DNA of 64,000 nt, from NCBI RefSeq assembly GCF_021462505.1, contig NZ_JAKEDV010000001.1:60438-124437 (forward strand), written 5' to 3'. The translations under genes and the position numbers were made by a program. Positions within the stretch are counted from its first letter, which is position 1. Each line of letters starts with the position of its first letter. The notes beneath the pieces were generated by a model. The model did no database searches, was not told the origin of the DNA, and was given only the letters and a program-made list of their open reading frames with translations. Positions 59,729 to 64,000 of the stretch are shown one piece after another. The stretch comes from Thermus brockianus. Its GTDB lineage: Bacteria; Deinococcota; Deinococci; Deinococcales; Thermaceae.

Positions 59729-61655
59729 GGCCGCCGCTTCGCTTGGCGTATCCCGCAGGTGGGTGGAGAAGCTCATCCAGCGCTACCGGGTCCCCACCCG
59801 CAAGGAGAAGCGCGGCCGTACCTACCGCACCCTGGTGGACGTCAACTTGCTCGCCTTGGTCTTGGGGAAGGGGCCTATCCCGGGGGCCGATGTAGAGGCT
59901 TTGCCTCTTCCCGAGAGGGCTCTTCCCACCGCTAGGCCCGCCCTCGAGGCCCACCTCTCCCGGATCGCCGCGGAGGCCCGGGACCTCCCCCGGGGGCTCA
60001 AGTGGGACCTCATCAAGGAGGAGGCGCAGCGGCTCGGCGTCACGCCCAACTACCTGGCCCGGCTCCTCCGCCGCTATGAAGCGGGGCAACTCCTGTATGC
60101 ACGGCGCCCTCGGCGGGACCGGGGAACTCACCGGGTGCCCGCGGAGCTGAGGAAGCTCGTGGTGGGTCTCAAGCTCGCCCACCCCCGGGCGAGCGCCCGG
60201 AGGATCCTGCGCATCGTGGAGGCCAACGACCCGGGCCTCCTCCTCTACCGGCCCTACTCCACCGAAACCCTGTTCCGGCTCTCCGAGGCCACGGTGCGGC
60301 GCATCCTGCGGAAGGCGGAGGACAATCCCGCCTTCCGCTACGCCCTCCTCTCCGAGGAGGGGAGGCGGGAGTTCGCCCGCACCTGGGCGGGGCACGTCCT
60401 GGCCGAGTACCCCATGCAGATGGTCATGGTGGACATGACCAGGTGCGACGTTTTCGTCTACCTCCCCGAGGAGGACCGCATGGTCCGCCTCCGCATCCAC
60501 GTGGCCCTGGACGTCTACTCGGGGGCGGTGCCCTCCCTCGTCTTCAGCCGGGAGGAGAGCCAGGTCCCCACGGACCAGCTCCTCATCCTCATGACCCAGG
60601 ACAAGACGGCCATCGTGCCGGACTGGGACGTCCGGGGCGTGCCCGAGCGCATCTACTGGGACAACGGCAAGGTCTACCGCTCAGAGAAGTCGGAGCACTG
60701 GGCCCGAACCCTGGGGATTGAGCTCGTCTACTCCAGGCCCCACGTCTCTCACACCCGGGGGAAGGTGGAGCGCTTCTTCGGGGCCTTCCACCAGACTTTT
60801 GAGGCCCTGCTCCCCGGCTACGCGGGCTCGGACGCCACGGAGCGGGACTCCTCCGAGCTCCGCCGCCTCCTCCAGAACACCCGGCGCTGGGTGGCGGAGG
60901 GGATGCCCCCCGAGCGGGACCCCTACCCCGACCGCCTCCTCCTGGAGGAGGAGTACAAGGGCCGCGCCCTCCAGTGGCTCCTCGGCACCTGGCACCGGGA
61001 GCCCCTGGAGGACGGCCTCACCCGTCTGGACCTCTTCCGGGCCTTCGTCCCCCGGCACCGGCTCGCGGACTTCCGCCTGGAGGACCTGTACCTGGCCGCG
61101 GCCTACCAGGTGGAGCGGGTGGTGCGGGGGAACGGCACCGTGCAGTACCGGGGGCGCACCTGGTACTTGGACCCCCGCCACGGGAGCCTCCTGCCCTGGC
61201 AGGGGCAGAAGGTGGTGCTCCTGGACGTGCAGGTCCTCCCGGGCCAGCCCCTCCGGGTGGCCCTCAAGAACCCGGACGGCACCCTCAAGGTCCTCGGGGA
61301 GCTCCTCCCCGAGCCCCTGCGGGCGGACAGCCTCGAGGCCCGCGCCAAGCGGGCGGCCGACCGGGCGGCCATCCGCGCCCTGCAGGAGGAGGCGCGCCGC
61401 CTGGTGGAGGAGCTTTCCCCCGCCATGCGGCTTGAGGACATGCTGGAGCGCCTCTCCGGCCTCGCCCCCCTGCCCCGGCGGGAGCGCATCACCCTCCGGG
61501 CCCAGGAGCTCCCTGCCCCTTCCCCGGAGGAGATCGCCCGCGGGGCGGAGGAGCTCGCCGCCGAGCTGGAGGACGACCTGGTTCTGGACCCCATCGCCCT
61601 GGGGGAGCAGTGGCTCAGGGAGCGCGGCCTGCTGCCCCGGGGCGAGGAGGAATAG
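59706..61655 (+). CDS. Mu-type DDE transposase (A protein)
   Basis: Integrates and replicates the phage by transposition. 649 residues: N-terminal winged/HTH module (VDEAAASLGVSRRWVEKLIQ), a second DNA-binding part, the RNase H-like core with acids D243 (MVMVDMTRC), D319 (YWDNGK) and E355 (GKVERFFG), the spacing of a DD36E triad, a beta-barrel domain (about 450-530) and a C-terminal helical tail for the B partner. Start codon choice: ATG 59706 with GGAGG upstream, overlapping ner. Confidence 0.93.
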   Translation: MSWLPVDEAAASLGVSRRWVEKLIQRYRVPTRKEKRGRTYRTLVDVNLLALVLGKGPIPGADVEALPLPERALPTARPALEAHLSRIAAEARDLPRGLKWDLIKEEAQRLGVTPNYLARLLRRYEAGQLLYARRPRRDRGTHRVPAELRKLVVGLKLAHPRASARRILRIVEANDPGLLLYRPYSTETLFRLSEATVRRILRKAEDNPAFRYALLSEEGRREFARTWAGHVLAEYPMQMVMVDMTRCDVFVYLPEEDRMVRLRIHVALDVYSGAVPSLVFSREESQVPTDQLLILMTQDKTAIVPDWDVRGVPERIYWDNGKVYRSEKSEHWARTLGIELVYSRPHVSHTRGKVERFFGAFHQTFEALLPGYAGSDATERDSSELRRLLQNTRRWVAEGMPPERDPYPDRLLLEEEYKGRALQWLLGTWHREPLEDGLTRLDLFRAFVPRHRLADFRLEDLYLAAAYQVERVVRGNGTVQYRGRTWYLDPRHGSLLPWQGQKVVLLDVQVLPGQPLRVALKNPDGTLKVLGELLPEPLRADSLEARAKRAADRAAIRALQEEARRLVEELSPAMRLEDMLERLSGLAPLPRRERITLRAQELPAPSPEEIARGAEELAAELEDDLVLDPIALGEQWLRERGLLPRGEEE

Positions 61656-61665
61656 GAGGTAGCGC

Positions 61666-62460
61666 ATGGGAAGGAAGGCGAACGGCGACCAGACCTTGGC
61701 CCTCATTGACGAGGCCCTGGGCATCGTCATGGGGGAGGCGGAGCTCTGGAAGGACCCCCGGGACGGGTTCATCCCCACGGAGGGGGCGAAGGCCCTCTTG
61801 GGGCACCTCCACCTGGTGGCCCAGGAGGGCTTCCCCCTGGCCCTGGTGGTGGGCCCGGCGGGGGTGGGGAAGACCCTCACCTGCCGCTACTGGGCCCGGG
61901 AGCACGAGGCCCCCTGGGTGCGGGCCCAGCCCAGCTACTCCCCGGCGGCCCTCCTGGAGGACCTGGCGGTGGAGCTCCGCATCACCCGCACCAAGACGTT
62001 CCGCGTCCTCCTCAGCATGGTGCGGGACGCCCTCCTCATGAGCCCCAGGGTGATCTTCGTGGACGAGGCCCAGCTCCTGGACCGCCCAACCCTGGAGACG
62101 GTGAAGTACCTGGCGGACGAGACCGGGAGCTCCTTCGTCCTCATCACCTCGGAGGAGTTTGAGGGACAGATCCGGCGCCACCGGGACATTGAGAGCCGCA
62201 TCGGCACCGTGGCCCGCATAGGCCCCATCTCCCTCCAGGAGACCCAGGCCATCTACAAGGACTCCGGCTACTCCCCGGAGGTCCTGGCCGAGGTCCACAC
62301 CCTCACCGGGGGGATCCTCCGGGACATCGTGCGGCTCATGCGGCAGATGGACCGGGTGGTGGAGTGGAGCGGCGAGCGGGGCCTCACTAAGGCCGCCTTC
62401 ACCCCGGCCCACGTGCGCCGGGTGGCGAGCCGCCTGAACCTCGCGGGGGGTGCGCGGTGA
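61666..62460 (+). CDS. Mu B-like transposition AAA+ ATPase
   Basis: A 264-residue ATPase that binds target DNA and activates the transposase. Walker A VVGPAGVGKTLT (about 60-71), Walker B VIFVDEAQLL (about 127-136), sensor LITSEEF, and a C-terminal helical domain with LTGGILRDIVRLMRQM. ATG with GGAGGT ten bases after the A gene; its stop overlaps the next gene (GTGA). Confidence 0.92.
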   Translation: MGRKANGDQTLALIDEALGIVMGEAELWKDPRDGFIPTEGAKALLGHLHLVAQEGFPLALVVGPAGVGKTLTCRYWAREHEAPWVRAQPSYSPAALLEDLAVELRITRTKTFRVLLSMVRDALLMSPRVIFVDEAQLLDRPTLETVKYLADETGSSFVLITSEEFEGQIRRHRDIESRIGTVARIGPISLQETQAIYKDSGYSPEVLAEVHTLTGGILRDIVRLMRQMDRVVEWSGERGLTKAAFTPAHVRRVASRLNLAGGAR

Positions 62461-62792
62461 GGTCCAAGAAGCCCCCGGAGATACCTGCCGTTAAAGCGGA
62501 GGGCACGTACATCTACGTGGCGGAGGAAGGGAAGTGGCCGGAGAAGCCCTACGTCATCCTGACCACGGCCCTCTTCTGGCTCCAGGAGGGGATGCTTTTG
62601 GAGCTTCAAGACCTGCGGCCTTCTTCGGTGATGGGCACACTCATGCGTGTAAGAGTTTTGGAAGTTCGCCCGCAAGTGCGTGTCTTCCCCGGCTGGTACG
62701 GGCAGGTGGTGGTGCACGTTCTGGTGGAGCCCTTCCCGGAAGGGGAGGAGGCCCTTCGGCTCGTTGAGGAGGTCCTTCGTGAACAGGGTTGA
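62457..62792 (+). CDS. Early phage protein, unknown
   Basis: A 111-residue protein. KAEGTYIYVAEEGKWPEKPY at the start, then strand-like MGTLMRVRVLEVRPQVRVFPGWYG and an acidic end. No family recognised. The GTG overlaps the B gene stop. Its middle (62641-62690) is noticeably richer in A/T and carries two TGCGTGT motifs that resemble the phage operator. Confidence 0.6.
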   Translation: MRSKKPPEIPAVKAEGTYIYVAEEGKWPEKPYVILTTALFWLQEGMLLELQDLRPSSVMGTLMRVRVLEVRPQVRVFPGWYGQVVVHVLVEPFPEGEEALRLVEEVLREQG

Positions 62793-63204
62793 TTACACCC
62801 TCGAGGCCGCCCGCCTGGTCATGCGCATCCTGGAGCTGCCCGGGCTCATCGGGGAGGTGAAGCGGCAGATGACCGCGCTCCGGGCGGAGAGGCGGGAGCT
62901 GGAGCGGTGGATGGAGGCCCGGGAGGCCCAGGCCTACCTCGAGGCCCCCGGCAAGACGGAGCGGGAGCGCCAGGCCCGCGCCAGGGTGCTTCTCGCCCAG
63001 GACCTGAAGTGGCAGAAGGCGGGAAAGAGGCTGCAGCAGATTTTAACCCAGCTGGACAAGCTCCAGGCGGAGCTTGAGGTCCTGGAGCACGAGCGAAAGG
63101 CGGTCTACGGGGCGCTGGTGGCCCGGCACGCGGAGGCCCTGGAGGCGGCCCTCGCGGCGGGGCTCTTCGGGGCGAAGCCCCCGGCGCCCCGGGGAGGGAA
63201 CTGA
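62779..63204 (+). CDS. Early phage coiled-coil protein
   Basis: About 141 residues, mostly charged helix: QMTALRAERRELERWMEARE, KTERERQARARVLLAQDLKW and LQQILTQLDKLQAELEVLEH indicate two long coiled-coil segments. GTG 62779 with GAGGAGG upstream is chosen; the longer frame from 62680 is out of context. Position after B is where Mu has Gam-like and other accessory genes, but no Gam signature is seen. Confidence 0.6.
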   Translation: MNRVDYTLEAARLVMRILELPGLIGEVKRQMTALRAERRELERWMEAREAQAYLEAPGKTERERQARARVLLAQDLKWQKAGKRLQQILTQLDKLQAELEVLEHERKAVYGALVARHAEALEAALAAGLFGAKPPAPRGGN

Positions 63205-63389
63205 TGACGCGGGAAGAGCTCATTCGGCTCCTCAGGGAGGACCCGGAGGTCCGGGCCGCCCTTGTGGAAGCCCTCCGGGGGGCGCGCCCCCGCCCCCTGG
63301 AGGAGGCGGGAAGGGGCATCCAAGCCGTCCTTGCCGAGGCCGAGCGGGAGTGGCTGGCCCGGCACGAGGAGGTGCGCCGTGAAGGGTAA
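63204..63389 (+). CDS. Small early phage protein
   Basis: A 61-residue acidic/basic helical protein starting TREELIRLLREDPEVRAALV. Its ATG shares one base with the previous stop and its end overlaps the next gene by 11 bases, the tight packing of a phage early operon. Unknown function. Confidence 0.55.
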   Translation: MTREELIRLLREDPEVRAALVEALRGARPRPLEEAGRGIQAVLAEAEREWLARHEEVRREG

Positions 63390-63660
63390 GCGGACCAAGC
63401 TGGAGGAGTTGGTGGACGAGCTGGCGGAGGAGGGGCTTCCCCGGCACATGCGGGTGGCCTACGCCCTCTACGACCTGGCCCGGGACATGGTGCGGGCCGC
63501 CAACGAGGCCCGGGACACGGAGGCGGTGGACCAGGGGGAGCTGGAGCGCCTGGCCCGCAGGGCCCTGGCGGTGGTGGCCGCCGCCCAGGCGGAGAACGAC
63601 GCCAAGGCGAGGGAGCTCCTCTCCCACCCGCACCGCATGAAGGGGGTGGCCTGTCCATGA
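63379..63660 (+). CDS. Small early phage helical protein
   Basis: About 93 residues from GTG 63379. Three helices are suggested: TKLEELVDELAEEGLP, MRVAYALYDLARDMVRAANE and GELERLARRALAVVAAAQAE. No family recognised. Upstream in-frame codons back to 63262 lie in the previous gene and are rejected. Confidence 0.55.
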   Translation: MKGKRTKLEELVDELAEEGLPRHMRVAYALYDLARDMVRAANEARDTEAVDQGELERLARRALAVVAAAQAENDAKARELLSHPHRMKGVACP

Positions 63661-63941
63661 GGCCCCGGCCGTTCCGTAGCGTCCTGGACACCATCCGGGG
63701 CCACGGCCTCACCCCGGCGGAGCTCCGGGAGCGGGCCCGTTTGGCCCTGAGCCACAAGCAGGCCTTCCTGGCCCAGCTCTACCTGGACGAGGCCGAGGCC
63801 CAGGAGGCGGCCCTGCGGGCCTCCCGCTCCCAGGCCTGCGACCTGTGCGGGGGGCGGGGGATGCTGGACGACATCCCCTGCTGGCGGTGCGATCCCGAGC
63901 TTTTGGGGCGCCGCCTCGTGGAGGTGCGCCGTGAGGCCTGA
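63657..63941 (+). CDS. Early phage protein with zinc-ribbon-like motif
   Basis: A 94-residue protein with a helical N-terminal half and a C-terminal CDLCGGRG...PCWRCD pair, the DnaJ-like zinc-knuckle pattern. ATG overlaps the previous stop (ATGA) and its stop overlaps the next start. Could bind nucleic acid or a host protein; function unknown. Confidence 0.6.
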   Translation: MRPRPFRSVLDTIRGHGLTPAELRERARLALSHKQAFLAQLYLDEAEAQEAALRASRSQACDLCGGRGMLDDIPCWRCDPELLGRRLVEVRREA

Positions 63942-64000
63942 GGCCGTGATCCGCCTGGCCCGGGCGAACCCCGGGACCCCCCCCCCCCCCCCCCCCCCCC
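63931..64000 (+). CDS. Start of a further early phage gene (partial)
   Basis: GTG 63931 opens RPEAVIRLARANPGTP and runs into the poly-C tract. The overlap with the previous stop fits the operon. Only about 16 meaningful residues are visible, so no assignment. Confidence 0.4.
   Translation, partial: MRPEAVIRLARANPGTPPPPPPP
63977..64000. other. Poly-C tract at the right edge
   Basis: Twenty-four consecutive C up to the last base. Most likely a sequencing or assembly artefact at a contig end rather than genuine sequence. Confidence 0.7.

Overview
The window is high-GC bacterial chromosome that reads as Thermus or a very close relative. The signs are strong G/C third-position bias, Thermus-type MgtE, Ffh, RuvC, MurB and FtsZ sequences, and many genes whose -10 hexamer (TAnnnT) lies 6-7 bases before the start codon, the leaderless layout known in Deinococcus-Thermus. 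No species name is claimed. Base 64000 is reached through a run of 24 C, so the right edge looks like a contig end or artefact.

Layout. 1-275: N-terminus of a ferredoxin nitrite/sulfite reductase (minus). 412-6498: thiamine operon under a TPP riboswitch (thiE, thiS, thiG, thiO, thiC, an MFS carrier, thiD). 6533-9994: tRNA-Arg(CCU), transketolase, a PsiE-like membrane protein, ribulose-phosphate epimerase, tRNA-Pro(GGG). 10241-12938: thiolase, SDR dehydrogenase and a short CoA-transferase. 12935-22531: Uma2 nuclease-like gene, pabBA fusion with pabC, greA, recO, ymdB, PEP carboxylase, NYN protein, queA. 22509-27699: PPase-like gene, mgtE, ffh, rpsP, khpA, rimM, DUF72. 27847-36703: a tetrathionate-reductase-like respiratory operon (TtrB, TtrA, two related four-helix membrane proteins, a DOMON protein) facing a three-gene sensor system (PhnD-like lipoprotein, NarL-type kinase, response regulator). 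36700-51391: a complete dcw (division and cell wall) cluster on the minus strand, mraZ to ftsZ plus ruvC, headed by MraZ boxes.

From about 51421 to the right edge lies a Mu-like transposable prophage inserted directly upstream of the mraZ operator. Its left end is a gene-free, AT-richer, repeat-packed stretch of about 0.7 kb. Then come morphogenesis genes on the minus strand: tail chaperone, tube, sheath, small tail and head genes, major head subunit, protease/scaffold, and a small membrane protein. An S24-type repressor follows, divergent from a Cro/Ner-like protein, the MuA-type DDE transposase and the MuB ATPase, then small early genes running off the window. Tape measure, baseplate, fibres, portal and terminase are not present in the left arm.

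The strongest specific observations are: a canonical -1 slippery heptamer (GGGTTTC) in the tail chaperone gene joining it to a 57-codon frame that lacks any start codon; an overlapping divergent promoter/operator switch in the prophage; a helically phased decamer array plus perfect palindrome near the prophage end; a tetrathionate-type reductase with unusual membrane partners and a split, cysteine-bearing sensor; and several regulatory inverted repeats placed over core promoters (ymdB, pabBA/Uma2, greA leader).
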